Positions 34,780 through 46,800 of a DNA stretch of 64,000 nt are shown here, in pieces. The stretch covers positions 25,982,469 through 26,046,468 of the forward strand of contig CM043942.1 in assembly GCA_014529385.2 (NCBI GenBank), written 5' to 3'. The number at the start of each line of letters is the position of its first letter. The stretch's first letter is position 1. A program made the position numbers and the translations under genes. This stretch comes from Adiantum capillus-veneris. Taxonomy: Eukaryota > Streptophyta > Polypodiopsida > Polypodiales > Pteridaceae. Under the pieces are notes generated by a model. It did no database searches. It had not been told where the DNA came from and saw nothing but the letters and a program-made list of their open reading frames with translations.

Positions 34780-35955
34780 ATTGAGCTGTGATGATTTGTG
34801 AACTTACTTCAATGGTGGTGGAGATGATTCCTCAGGATTTTGCTTGTTTATTTTGTGATATGCTCACAAATTCAGGAGCATCTTCCTGCTGTGGTTGGCC
34901 ACATCTTTTCCAAGTGCGAAAAGACATGAGCCTGTTCTTGTCTAACTGCAAATCTAGCTTTACTTCTCTTGACAGCTTTCCTTCGTTCTCACCAACAATG
35001 TTGCACTTGATATTCTCAGGATTTTTATCCTAATTGACTACTTTTGCTGTGGAAGCATCCTTTTGTTGAGCTTTATCTGTATTTTCTTTCTTTGATCATT
35101 TGTTTCAATCAATGTTGACGCCATTGGCTGTGATACTGCACTTTTTTGCAATTGTTAAGAATTGTCCTCCTGCATCTGGGTAACTCTTGATCTTAATAGA
35201 TCCACTGTACTTTCTAGCAAAATCTGTCTCTTCGGAGGAGATTATGGTGGTGACCTTTGTGTAGATTTTTGGACTTTAGCTCCCATCGACTTTGACTTTT
35301 TTGTCCGTGTTTTGGCAGCTTGAGGCTTTGCATCATCTTAAGATAGTCTTTGACTTTAGTCGCACCATCCATAGGGGTTTTAACAAGGTCATGAACTTGC
35401 TGATACTTGTTACCATGTGCATCTTGATATGCATATGTGAGCTTGGTCACATGTAACTGTTTAAACACTATGGGATTTGTTGGTTTTTGGATTTGACTTT
35501 TGGAGATCAGTTGAAACTTTTGTCCTTGATTATCTTCATAGAGGCATTTATCTGTTGGAATTTGGGTCAATTGGAAACTTCCAACAACCATATGATCTTT
35601 CAATGGTTTCTGCTTTGAAGAGGTCTGTTGGCTAGAAGCTCTAGGGCTTCTAACTGGTGTAGCATTTCCTAGTATAAGATCTGAGCTTGATGGATTTACA
35701 GCTCCCCCCTTCCTAGGGTGACCACTAAGTCTGCTTCATTGTAAGAGTTCAAAATTTGTTTGGCTCTAGTTTAGTCTCACCTTTTGGGAGTGTGAAGGTA
35801 CACTTTGGATAGCACTGTTGATGTTTGGCATCTGTAAACCTTCTGCATAGTTTCCTATGTATCTTCGTGAAACATGACAAATTATTCCCCAAGTCGAGCT
35901 GTAGATGGCATTATCTTTGCCCTGATATTGTCTATCCCATGGGTCTCCTATGATC
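34780..35955 (-). pseudogene. Gag-like segment with Y-x-D-x-x-G motifs
   Basis: The main open part is 35214-35603: CLYEDNQGQKFQLISKSQ and TYAYQDAHGNKYQQVHDL are two copies of a short motif seen throughout this element. Between 34780 and 35213 and 35604 and 35955 the frame is broken, but pieces such as SSDLILGN are readable. A purine tract AGGAAGGGGGGAG followed by CTGTAAATCC occurs internally at about 35705-35722 (minus), resembling the tract before the LTRs. Confidence 0.5.
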
Positions 35956-36575
35956 TAAGCTTTTGTGGTTTCAGGACCCAAGGCATCATAGATGCTAGAC
36001 TCTCGTCTATATCTACGATTGTTTTGGTCAAAGTATATGTTCTTTTGGTCACAACATCGAAGCTTGATTTTCGATGGAGGAGAGTTTGGCTCTGAACAGA
36101 TTTTTGGGTTCACTCGGGTAATATACTTCAGCTCTAGAGAGGATGGGCTATAATAGATTCTTTCTTCTGAAATGAACCATGATTTTTGATCTATCAATGG
36201 ACGTACTTCTATGAGCTGATATGTGGGCCGTTCAAACACTGGTTGATCCTTTTTGTATAGTTTTTCTTTTTTGTCTACATAGTGTGCATATGAATTATGT
36301 ATACCATACAAAGCTAACATCATTCTGTCTGATGTGTCCCTTAGACTCATGAATGATTGCACACTTGTGGAAGTGGATTCATAGTCATTTGCAAACCTAA
36401 CAGTCTTTTCAACACTCTGTGATAGCTGGACACCTTGAACAAATTCATGCAAGAATTTGTTGTTCAAAGAATCAATTTTAAGCTTTTCAGGTGTCCTTGC
36501 ATCTTTATGATGATTTTGAACTTGCAGTGCTTTTATTGGTGCTTCTAATGGTAATGCAGAATCATCTGATTGCAT
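35955..36575 (-). pseudogene. Gag-like segment, 206 residues, minus strand
   Basis: The open reading includes a segment QGVQLSQSVEKTVRFANDYE that looks helical and gag-like, then ERIYYSPSSLELKYITRV and NIYFDQNNRRYRRESSIYDA, two more copies of the Y-x-D motif. It is separated from the next segment upstream by a stop and a frame change near 36580-36660. Confidence 0.5.
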
Positions 36576-36663
36576 TTAAAGTGACAAGTTAAATGCACTT
36601 ACATCGAGATTTTCATTTCCAATTTGCTATGTGTTTTGCTTGGCAGTTGATGTGTTCCTGTTG

Positions 36664-37227
36664 TCAGGATTTCTTGGACAAATCTTCAAAAAAATGTCCA
36701 CCTTTTTGTCCACAATCTGAGCAATATGCCATGACTGGTGGTATTTCTTTTGGTTCTGTCATGTCAAGCTCTACCTGAGAAGTTTCTGCTTCTGTGCTTG
36801 CCAAGTTGTCGGCATCTTGTTTCAAAACACTAAGCATCAAGATATAGACTGCTCCGTCTTGACCTTTGTACTGTCTTTGGCTCGGTTCTCCAATTAGATT
36901 GGCTCCTATTGGTTGATTTGTTGGATCTTCCATTACTGGCTCGCGACTATAGATCTGACCACTGTAATCCATGTACAATGACCGTGATTGCATATGCACC
37001 AACTGTATGTTTTGTTGGCATGTGAAGATTTTTGGATAATCACTTAGGTTGATTTTTTGCACTTTTATCTGCACTTCATTTTTTGAGTTTTCAATACCTG
37101 GCCCCACTGATGTCTGTGAACATCTAGGAGTTCTCTGAATCTGGCTTACTCTGATCAATAGGATTTTGGCTCCTGTCTTGCTTTTGCCACTCATAAGATA
37201 CCTTTGATCTTCTGTATCTGTGTACAA
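36664..37227 (-). pseudogene. Gag-like segment with CCHC zinc-knuckle remnant
   Basis: 187 codons on the minus strand. It begins with a Y-x-D motif (MYTDTEDQRYLM), has another (LYMDYSGQIYSREPV) and ends in CSDCGQKGGHFFEDL. That is a retroviral zinc knuckle (C-x2-C-x4-H-x4-C) with one extra Gly before the His and Leu for the last Cys, so probably non-functional. Zinc knuckles mark nucleocapsid parts of gag. The motif pattern matches the plus-strand proteins at 61559-63389. Confidence 0.65.
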
Positions 37228-38252
37228 AAAATTATCCCCATTGTAGCCATATAGCTACAAAATTTGCTATGTTGCAGTTGTGCATGTGTTTCCACTGCTA
37301 CTGGTTTGCTCGGTTGTGCTTGAATTCTCGGTTTTATTTGAGTCCATGTTGGATCAATCTAGAAAATTATCAATTGGCAGATTTTGGGGTTGACTAGCAC
37401 AATTTATGCTGCTTGGTTTGATTAAACTGCTTTAGTCAAAGCACTTTTGCAATTGACTGCTCTTCAGACTCACACGAGTTGATTAACTCTAGCTTGATTG
37501 TGTCACAATTAATTGCAACCTTTTGAAATGATGAAAACCTGGGCCTTGAATAGTTTAATCTGCAATCCACCGTGATTTGTGCATGTTTGTCCAATTGGAA
37601 GCTAATTTGCATTGCTACACTTGCACCTGCTCGGTTCTCACATGCAAAATTTTTGAAATTTATTTAATGCTCTACTGCTTCAAATTGGTCGTTTTGCTTG
37701 CTTTTTTGGCTGATCTGATCTGCTTTGCACGGTGTGCTCGGTTTGCTTTGTTTGCTCGATGTGCGGTACACTTTCCGGCTTTGCTATTTTTCTAAGCATT
37801 GTTTTTTTCTTTTCGATCTCGTTCTGGCTGTTTCTGGCACCTTTTGCAACTTTCTTTTTATTTTTTTCTAGTTATTTGTGAAATTTTGAATTTTTTAATC
37901 TTTTTAGTCTTTTTATGATTTTTTACAAAAAAATTTGAATTTTTTTTAATTTCCATTTTTTGTGATTTTTTAAAGATTTTATGATTTTTAGAGTTTTTTG
38001 AGATTTTTCCAATCAGTTTTGATTTTTTTGTGATTTATTTATGAATTTTTGGATTCTTATTGATTTTTTTGTGTTTTTATTTTTTGTAAAATTTTAAATT
38101 TCTTTTATTGATTTTTTATGAGTTTTCTATTTTTATGATTATTTCTGTAAAGTTTTGATTTGTTTGTAATTTTTTATGAGGTTTTTAATTTTTTGTGAAT
38201 TATTTATTAGTTTTCTTAATTTTTTTTGTGATTTTTTAAAACCCTTTTATAT
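37228..38252 (-). other. AT-rich leader of the gag-only element
   Basis: 37800-38250 is almost entirely T-rich on the plus strand (GATTTTTT-like units), with no gene. It resembles the A-rich leader block of the LARD-like element. The run resumes at 40353 beyond the inserted short LTR element, so that element landed in it. Confidence 0.6.
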
Positions 38253-38418
38253 TGTAGTGTGCTCACTACAAGACACCTGAGAGAGAGACTGGACCAAACT
38301 AAGCTTGCCCTCAACGAGTGAGGCAGCTCCTTATATTGAGCACTGGAAAGGCTACATGCCAAGAACAGCAGAAGTGTCCTCCCACACTAGGTGGTCGGAC
38401 ACACGACCACACACCACA
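38253..38418 (-). mobile_element. 3' LTR of the young short element
   Basis: On the minus strand it starts TGTGGTGTGT and ends CACTACA. A TATA-like CAATATAAGG lies at about 38330-38339. Confidence 0.88.
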
Positions 38419-38430
38419 CCTCCCCCCTTA
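38419..38430 (-). promoter_or_regulatory. Polypurine tract of the young element
   Basis: Minus strand TAAGGGGGGAGG directly before the 3' LTR. This fixes the orientation as minus. Confidence 0.8.
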
Positions 38431-38800
38431 GGGAGAAAAAGATGGACATCTTTTTACAATGTTGGGCTGAGAATGGACTTCATAAGAGAGATCAACTCCG
38501 ACGCCTCATCTGGGGGGAGTGATCATACAACGACTCAAGGATTAGGGACTGAACTTGGGGGCTAGACTCAACATCATGCCGATCATCATCAAGGCATGGA
38601 ACTTAAACATCTCACTTATGCAAACACTAGGTCGCTATCCCAATGAAATGGACAAGACGAGGAAGGACTGCTGACTGAGGATTAGGTGCGAAATTTTTTG
38701 CGACATACATCATCTCCATAAAGGGGTTCGGTGTGATCGAGTAAGACAAAGACTAGGAAAAACCTACTACAAAGAAAGAGACCTTAAAACTTAAACTGAA

Positions 38801-39958
38801 TCATGGACCTTGATTACTACTTTTGCAAATGAACAGACTAGGCACCTCTGCACCAAAGATGCAGCAACTCTTGTCAATTTGAATAGCAACCACAAAAGCT
38901 TTATCACATAGTACTTCCGTGAACCCCATAGCCTGAGAGAGGGCATGTAGTATGGATTTCCACACAAAAAATTCACAAATAACTTGGCCACCTCGCAGAA
39001 CGCCATGGTCCAGCCCATAGAACCGTGCACCATCACGTTGTTGCCACCATAGTGTGTGTTGTCTCCATGAAAAAAGAAATCTGTCATATTTAGGATGCCA
39101 AGGCAGACCCTCCTTCACTTTGTACTTGGGGATCGCAACAATCTGACAAGTCCTCAAACCTTTGTCATTGTTGCTAGAAACATTGACATTATTGTTGTTC
39201 TGATAAGAAGAAAGTAAAACCTGCTGAGCTTTGTTGTGGAGTCTGATCTGATAAGTGATCTGGTCTTTGAGGGTCTTGCCATCGTTGGTGTTGGGTATGG
39301 TTTTCCAGATGCGGGCTAGACCTTGAGCTTGCTCTCGCAGAAGAGCCAGAGAACGCTGCTCTGCAACAAGGAGCTCAGTGAGCTTGGGTCCACTTGCGAA
39401 AGCAGTAGGTAAACTCAACCATCCTGGGGAAACCAAAGTGGCGTGTCGCCGCCAGGAAAGAAGAAGGCGAAGAGCACTGAGGCCTGCAAGATCTACATCT
39501 TCAATGTGCTGAAGCGGGTGCATCTCGACATAGGAATCTTGTCCAAGGCTTATATGGTCAAGGCAGGCAAGAAGCCTACTTGCAAGAAGGCCGCTGCAGA
39601 GAAGAAGCCTACTGAAGCCAAGGACGGCGTAGAGGAGAAGAAAATGAAGAAAGTGACGTGTAACTTCTTGTGCAGCACCAGTTGCTACGAGCGTGCATGT
39701 GAGGTACATCATGATCCTCCGCGGCCTCCGCGCTACCTCTGAAGCAGATAAGCTTACCATGCACGTCAGCATGAATACCATCACCACCATCTGCAGCATC
39801 GTAGGCCGCTTGCTCATGCTCACCTGCTGCATCATTCTTGTTGCCATCGCCAGTCTCGAGAGTACTGCCCTTGCACACAGAAACAGGGGGCGAGGCGAAA
39901 CTGGACAAGGGGGGCGAGGGGAAACTGGACAAGGCTTATGAGAGATAGGTTCAAACAA
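38801..39958 (-). CDS. 385-codon frame inside the young element, chimeric
   Basis: The minus strand is open for 385 codons. The part at 39440-39660 is only the antisense of the H2B fragments, so it is not a meaningful protein. The C-terminal 200 residues (e.g. LREQAQGLARIWKTIPNTND; KVKEGLPWHPKYDRFLF) have normal composition and could derive from another captured gene, but I do not recognise it. The openness may be luck. I do not claim an expressed protein. Confidence 0.3.
   Translation of the reverse strand: MFEPISHKPCPVSPRPPCPVSPRPLFLCARAVLSRLAMATRMMQQVSMSKRPTMLQMVVMVFMLTCMVSLSASEVARRPRRIMMYLTCTLVATGAAQEVTRHFLHFLLLYAVLGFSRLLLCSGLLASRLLACLDHISLGQDSYVEMHPLQHIEDVDLAGLSALRLLLSWRRHATLVSPGWLSLPTAFASGPKLTELLVAEQRSLALLREQAQGLARIWKTIPNTNDGKTLKDQITYQIRLHNKAQQVLLSSYQNNNNVNVSSNNDKGLRTCQIVAIPKYKVKEGLPWHPKYDRFLFSWRQHTLWWQQRDGARFYGLDHGVLRGGQVICEFFVWKSILHALSQAMGFTEVLCDKAFVVAIQIDKSCCIFGAEVPSLFICKSSNQGP
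39443..39660 (+). pseudogene. Captured histone H2B gene fragments, rearranged
   Basis: The plus strand reads KKAKSTEACKIYIFNVLKRV then HLDIGILSKA, the alpha-1 region of plant H2B (consensus YKIYIFKVLKQVHPDIGIS). It is followed by MVKAGKKPTCKKAAAEKKPT, which looks like an H2B N-terminal tail. The natural order is tail then core; here it is core then tail, so at least two pieces were joined in the wrong order. It lies antisense to the element and lacks the rest of the histone fold. It cannot encode a working histone. Confidence 0.8.
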
Positions 39959-40155
39959 AGGGTGTTGGTGATGGTGCTGAAGGTGACGATGAGAATTACA
40001 ATGGTTGTTTCTAGGAACTCAAAAGAGCTGGAGCTTCGAAGAGCAAGGAAGAAACTCACATCCTCCTCTCTAGCCAGTATCCAGGGCGTACACCATCTCC
40101 TAAAGCTAAGACGAAATCAAGAAAAAGAAGATAAAACAAGAAGTCTCTCTAACTG

Positions 40156-40172
40156 CCCGTCAACTCCACCAA
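40156..40172 (-). promoter_or_regulatory. Primer-binding site of the young element
   Basis: On the minus strand TGGTGGAGTTGACGGGC follows the 5' LTR after one base. It starts with TGG as primer sites must; I cannot name the tRNA. Confidence 0.6.
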
Positions 40173-40352
40173 TGTAGTGTGCTCACTACAAGACAACTGA
40201 GAGAGAGACTGGACCAAACTAAGCTTGCCCTCAACGAGTGAGGCAGCTCCTTTGAGGCAGCTCCTTATATTGAGCACTGGAAAGGCTACATGCCAAGAAC
40301 AGCAGAAGTGTCCTCCCACACTAGGTGGTCGGACACACGACCACACACCACA
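40173..40352 (-). mobile_element. 5' LTR of the young short element
   Basis: Same sequence as the 3' LTR with the extra 14-bp duplication at about 40240-40268. Confidence 0.88.
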
Positions 40353-41040
40353 ATATTTTTATTATTATTTTTTTAAAAATGTGAGGTTTTTTTATTTTTT
40401 TGATTTTTTAAATTCCTTTTTCTTTTTTATTCTTGTTTTGAACTTTTATTTGATTTTTTAGTCATCTTTAAATCCTCTTTTTTTGGAATTTTCACTTGAT
40501 TTTATATTGAATTATTAAAATAATACAAAAATTACCTGCAGGCTTACCTGACGGGAGGCCGTTGACGAGTGCGTGGACCATTGAACTGACAGCGCTGAAA
40601 GGCCGTGCTGAGGTGGCAACGTGTGGCGGGAACAATCGGCTCTGGGATGCGGGTGCAAAGGGTAGAGAGAGAGAGCGACAATCGAGGGGGCAGCGGCACA
40701 GCGCGCTCTGAGGAGAGGGGTTGTGTCAGCGCAAGAGAGGGGGAGAGAGAGAGAGAGTGTGAGGTAGCAAGGGATGTGGGCGTGTGCGTTTGTGTGTGAA
40801 TGAGACAAGGGAAAAGGCACGAGGAGAAAGAGTGAGAGTGGGCCACGGGTAGGAGAGAGAGGACAAGAACTAGAGAGAGTGTGAGAGCTAGAGAGAGAGA
40901 GAGAGAGAGGGAAAGTTAGAGACAGAGGGGGAGAGAGAGGGAGAGTAAGACACTAGAAAGAGAGAAAAAGTTAGAGGGAGAGAGAGAATGAGAGTGTGTG
41001 TGTAGAGAGGGGTTCACGCAGGGGAGAGAAAGATGAAGAA
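40353..41040. other. T-rich run and GA-rich purine sequence
   Basis: 40353-40540 continues the T-rich leader interrupted at 38252. 40640-41020 is GA-rich with short microsatellite pieces. No gene is supported. Confidence 0.6.
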
Positions 41041-41200
41041 GAGAGTTTTAACGTCGTAGGAAATTATCCCAAGAGACCTTAAATATCTAGCCGACGAGGA
41101 GTTGAACTCCAAACCTGTTATTCAAGAGAGAAGAAAAGGAAGAGTTTTTAATGTCGAAGGAAAATAACACAAAAGACCCAACAGGTGGCTTCCGACGTCA
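41041..41200. repeat. Subterminal-type repeats beside a CACTA fragment
   Basis: AACGTCGTAGGAAATTATCC at 41050 recurs as AATGTCGAAGGAAAATAACA at about 41151; CCGACG motifs occur between and after (41091, 41192). Such CCGACG-bearing repeats are typical of CACTA (En/Spm) ends in plants, which fits the coding fragment that follows. Confidence 0.45.
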
Positions 41201-41529
41201 ACAAGGAGAGAGAAAATTATAAACGGGCAAGCGGGAGACCATTCATGCGTCGAAAGGCACGCTCGAGAAGAGCCGAAGCCCATGATTGGCACAAGATGCT
41301 TCATATAACCTTCATACTCCCTATTCTATCTATAGTTTGTGTGTATGAATTTCAATCACTTTCCCTTCGCCTGATTTACATTGTAGTTCATTCTGCCGGT
41401 GAGTATATGTATATGTCGGGACAAGAAAGTCAAGGACACTATTTTCAAACTAGGAGAGCTAGTAAGGTACACCACAAGACTCCACTCAACTACACCTTTT
41501 TTATGTACACAATAAGTTCAACTAGCACT

Positions 41530-42085
41530 TAGTGTATCCTTGTTTTCTTTCTTGCAGATTTGTGAGCTCCAAGGAAATCAAAATAGATGCTATCCCTGCT
41601 ACTCAAACACTTGCAACAGAAACTGTGTGTGCCATTGAAGATGCATTTCCTCGATTGGTCTTGCTTAGTCAAATTCACCTCTTGGTTCACGTGGTGGAGG
41701 AGATTGCTATACGTGGATTAGTGCACGGACAATGGATGTTCTTCTTAGAGAGGTTTTTAAAGACTCTCAAAGATTTTGTACGGCTACGGTCTCAACCAGA
41801 GGCATGTATGGCCGAAGGGTGGATCGTTTAAGAGGCATTTGTTTCATATCAAAGTATTTGGCACAAGTTGATCCTTCAATGCCTTGCATGTGGTCAGACG
41901 AGAAAGATGCAAGGATGACTTCACACTTGCCAAGTGGAAAGGGAAAACTACTTAACATGGATATGAATCTATCCCGAGTGGTCAATAACTTTTGTATTCT
42001 TAATGCAAAGATTATGACCAAGTGGGTGGACTTGTGGACAGTGGCAAAGACAAGGCGTTTGCAAGAGAGAGAAGCCTGGAAACAA
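41530..42085 (+). pseudogene. CACTA (En/Spm) transposase-associated fragment
   Basis: The reading FPRLVLLSQIHLLVHVVEEI, then AIRGLVHGQWMFFLERFLKT LKDFVRLRSQPE and MAEGWIV (41640-41830), matches the DUF4218 domain that accompanies plant CACTA transposase. The next part continues in another frame (KYLAQVDPSMPCMWSDEKDA; FCILNAKIMTKWVDLW), so there is at least one frameshift. It runs directly into LINE sequence at about 42090. Confidence 0.75.
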
Positions 42086-42089
42086 GCAC

Positions 42090-42780
42090 ATGGAGGGTTG
42101 GCTTGAAAAGTTGGCCACTCGCAAAGCGAGAGATCTTCAAGGTATCAAGCCGGAGATGATCAAATGGACGGGAGATTTTACCCATGAGTGGATGTGTGAT
42201 ATGTTCAACCTTGCACTTCAACATGGTATGCCTTATGATTGGAGTACTAATTGGGTTAAGCCTTTGCATAAAGGAGGGGATTTAAAGAATGTAAACAACT
42301 ACCGGACTATAATGATTGGGTCTCTTATGGCAAAGTTGTTTGGGTAAATAATGGAGATGAAATTGAGTGATTGAGCTGAAGAGAATGACAAGCGTGTAAA
42401 GGGACAAGCAAGTTTTCGTTGATGCCATAGCAGCATTGATAATCTTGTCACTCTTCGTGTTCTCATGGAGGAAAGTCAATTGAAAGGCAAGCAATTGTAT
42501 TGTTGTTTTGTGGACTTTAAGAAATCCTTTGATATGATTCCATGTAAGAACTCCAAGTGCCAAGTGAGTTTATGCTTGTGGTTTCTCAAATCTATGAGAA
42601 GGTGATTTGTCAATTGCGCATGGGAAGAGAGATTTCAGAAATTAAATTGTAAGCACTATTGGGGTAAACAAGGATGTCCGTTGTCACCAACTCTCTTTGG
42701 TCTATGCATCGATCAATTGGAACAAATGGTACTTGACTTTATGCAAGAATAATGCATTGAAGAGGTCACTATTTGCAATG
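42090..42780 (+). pseudogene. LINE reverse transcriptase, copy C, decayed
   Basis: Same family as copies A and B: GIKPEMIKWTGDFTHEWMCD, NWVKPLHKGGDLKNVNNYRT, MIGSLMAKLFG, then a stop; LYCCFVDFKKSFDMIP after a frame change; and SVVTNSLWSM-like sequence near 42690. It is 5'-truncated at the CACTA junction and breaks off near 42785. Confidence 0.88.
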
Positions 42781-43800
<1,020 letters not shown>

Positions 43801-43808
43801 GAGCTATG

Positions 43809-43814
<6 letters not shown>

Positions 43815-43845
<31 letters not shown>

Positions 43846-43866
43846 CTATATATATGTAGTTACGTT

Positions 43867-43897
<31 letters not shown>
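43815..43897. repeat. (TA)n and (TG)n microsatellites
   Basis: (TA)n at about 43815-43841 and (TG)n at 43875-43897. Confidence 0.95.
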
Positions 43898-43899
43898 AT

Positions 43900-46800
43900 A
43901 TACATGGATATAGGCACTAAGCAAGGGATCATAACATCCAATGGTTGAATGTTTTCTCTTGGGTATAGTCCCTTTTTAATTGTGGCATTGTGGTTTTTGA
44001 TCCACTCACATATAGATTACCGCAACGTACCCTTGGTTTTACCACGGTTGAGATTGTGATGTTATGTATAGAGATTCCATTAGACTATTGTCACTACTAG
44101 CCCCTACATATGTTTAATAGTATATATGTGTGTAAGATATCCTAATACTTATCTACCTTTAATGTAGATGTCCGATGAGAGATCACCTACTAGAGAGCAA
44201 CCTAGTCATTCTTCTTTGGTTGGACGTCGCCTCTAGTGGACCCAAGTCTTGAGGCGATAAGTCCAAGCAATGGATCTAAGTGTATCTATCGTTAGTTTTT
44301 TGAGACAATGAGTGTACATTTATTTTGGTTATTAGCATGCATGGCCCTCTTACAGCGGTGCCATCTACCACCAAGATTCCTCCACCAGTGGTAGATCCAG
44401 ACCTCCAATGCGCACTCTCTTTGGCCGCTACAATCGGTCTTAGCTTGCGGACTAAGGTCTTTCTCAATGGACCACGCTATGGGTGAGCAAGGGAGGGACT
44501 CTCTACGTCGAGAGCCTCGCACTGATGGAATCTCTTTCTACTGTTCTCTTCTTACCGACCTACTCTCCTTCCCTCACAGGGCCACATGACATTACATTTG
44601 ACACCTGCTTCACCCAAGCATTGTCGACAAACCACAAGTGGTCAATGAGCTTCTTTTGGTAGCATGCACTGACGTTCGTCTCAAGGAAATGAGCATCATG
44701 CGAGGCAGAGTGGTGGGAAATCCTATGGATTTACTTGTTTTGGTAGTGGAGTGGGGACAGAGTCCCCTATTTCAAAACGTGCCACTCCAAATATAGAGGA
44801 GAAAGACACTGACACACCCATGCCAGACACGCATGGGTGCTACTACAAAGTAAAGTATGGCAGTGAGGCAGTCCGGGGTGGGCAGTAAGAGAGGAAACCT
44901 CTAAACACTCATCAAAGCTCTCGTGCTGCTCAATTGGGGCTAGAGCTACCACAAACAAGCAAAACAACAACAAACCCACAGCCAACAACAAGTGAAGGGG
45001 CACCACCTAGTTATGGAGCAAACTAGGATGCCAAATAGGAGAATCCTTGAGCAATACAAGCAAGAAGGAAGGGTGTACTATCAGTAGTATCAATGCTACA
45101 AATACACACACCAAACACACACACACACATACGCACATAGAGTTTTGTGCAAGGATTTAGCTTCAATTTGAATGATTGACACCAGCTTGAAGGAGAGTCA
45201 AGAGACACAATTAAGTTTGGTGGTGTTGCAATTTACACATTATCTTAGGGTTATAGGAACCCTCTCACCATACAACCCTCTTATAATGTTTTCCCAAGCA
45301 ACAAAACAAACAAAAAAGCTCTTGAGTCACATACAAGAAAATATTACAAAAAAGATATCAACATTAGAACGTGTCACCTTAAACCAAACAAGAAGAGATT
45401 GCCAAGCGTAAATTGGAGAGACTCTCTTAGTTTTGAACCATAATTACATCCAAATTATTGATTCAATTGATGTGCAAGAGTAGGTTCAACTTTGATTGGA
45501 AGTTATGGATCACTCACTCCCTTGCAATGCTACAACTAACTCAAAAAGCTTTCATATACACCACAATTATTGGTGTATAGAAGAATGGTATGCTCAAATT
45601 AGTGAGCAATAGTGTAGAGATCATACCATTTACAATGGGAAAAGGGCTCAATTTATAGGTGAGGAGAGCCCTTATCAGGATTATTTTCTGATCAACATTT
45701 ACATAGAAAACCAAGTTTATTATGTGTTCTTATGAGAGTGGGGATCTCTTGTCTCTTGAGTCACATGGATGTGGGCTCAAGTGGAGAGAATTATTGAGAT
45801 GAAATAGAGAAGATTTTAGAGAGGTGAGTGATTTTTGTGTGAGGTTGCCTACTCTAGTAGATAGTAGAGGGTGCAATTTATAAGAAGGGTTAGTCATTAG
45901 TGTTAGTAGTTTGTAGTTAGTAGAATGGGGTAAAATTACATGGCATATGCACTCAAGGTTCATTATATAATTTAGACAATGATAAAAAGTAAAAGAAGGA
46001 TTAGGATATACACAATTTGATGGAAACCACAAGATGGAAAGGGAATTTTCCACCTATCTCCTCGAGTGAATGAAGCGGTTGTAGAACTCTCTCGGTGTAG
46101 TTCTTGTGACCATGGAAAAGTTGAATTTTCCATGATCAAACTCCTCCTTTTGTAGAGCTTGAGATTGGTTATTTATGCTGAATTTTTCTCTTTTTGTGAA
46201 AGGATGAAGAGATTATGGTAGTATGAGTTTGACTCTAGAGAGAGAAATTGAGTTATATGTGTGTAGAGATGATAATTTTTGAGCTATGGAGTAAGGGAGA
46301 GATGGGAATGGTGAAGAAGTTGAAAGAAGCCATGAAAGTTGCAAGTTTTAGTGAGGGATGGAGAGAAACAAATATGGGTGTGTGTGTGTGTAGAAGTGTG
46401 AAGAGAAGTGAGAGAAGACTAGGGGTGACTTGTGAGAAGGAGTGGGTAGACTGGGGTCCACTATAAAATTCATATCTCACCGATGGTAGCAAAAAATTGA
46501 GGTGATTATTCAGCTTGTGGATTACATTTGTTTTGCTGGTCACTTCTTAATATTCAGAGCAACGATAGGCACCAAAATTTTCACCAAAAAGCCTATTTTT
46601 AATGCCTGCAAAAGTCTTTTAGTGGCCCCCTCCTTTGTTGAATTTGCACAATGCATCCTAGAGTGAGCCCCTCCTTTGTCATATCATGATACAAAGCATC
46701 CAAGTTATCTTTACACATGCATGGAGGAGGATTATTGGTGAATGAAAAAATGTATACGTGGTGGGACTAGTGTATGGACTATTCATGGATTTTAGCTCAA

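Larger units (their letters stand above)
38253..40352 (-). mobile_element. Young short LTR element (2.1 kb) with captured gene pieces
   Basis: Bounded by LTRs of 166 bp (38253-38418) and 180 bp (40173-40352) that are identical except for one substitution and a 14-bp duplication (GAGGCAGCTCCTTT). The flanking bases ATAT (38249-38252 and 40353-40356) are a target duplication. On the minus strand the order is 5' LTR, primer site, 1.75 kb internal DNA, polypurine tract, 3' LTR. No pol is present, so it needs enzymes from elsewhere. Near-identical LTRs mean a recent insertion. Size and LTR length are between TRIMs and larger non-autonomous types. Confidence 0.88.

Noticed and set aside
39443-39742. 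Functional histone H2B gene
   Set aside because: Only the alpha-1 region and a tail-like piece are present, in the wrong order and inside a mobile element.
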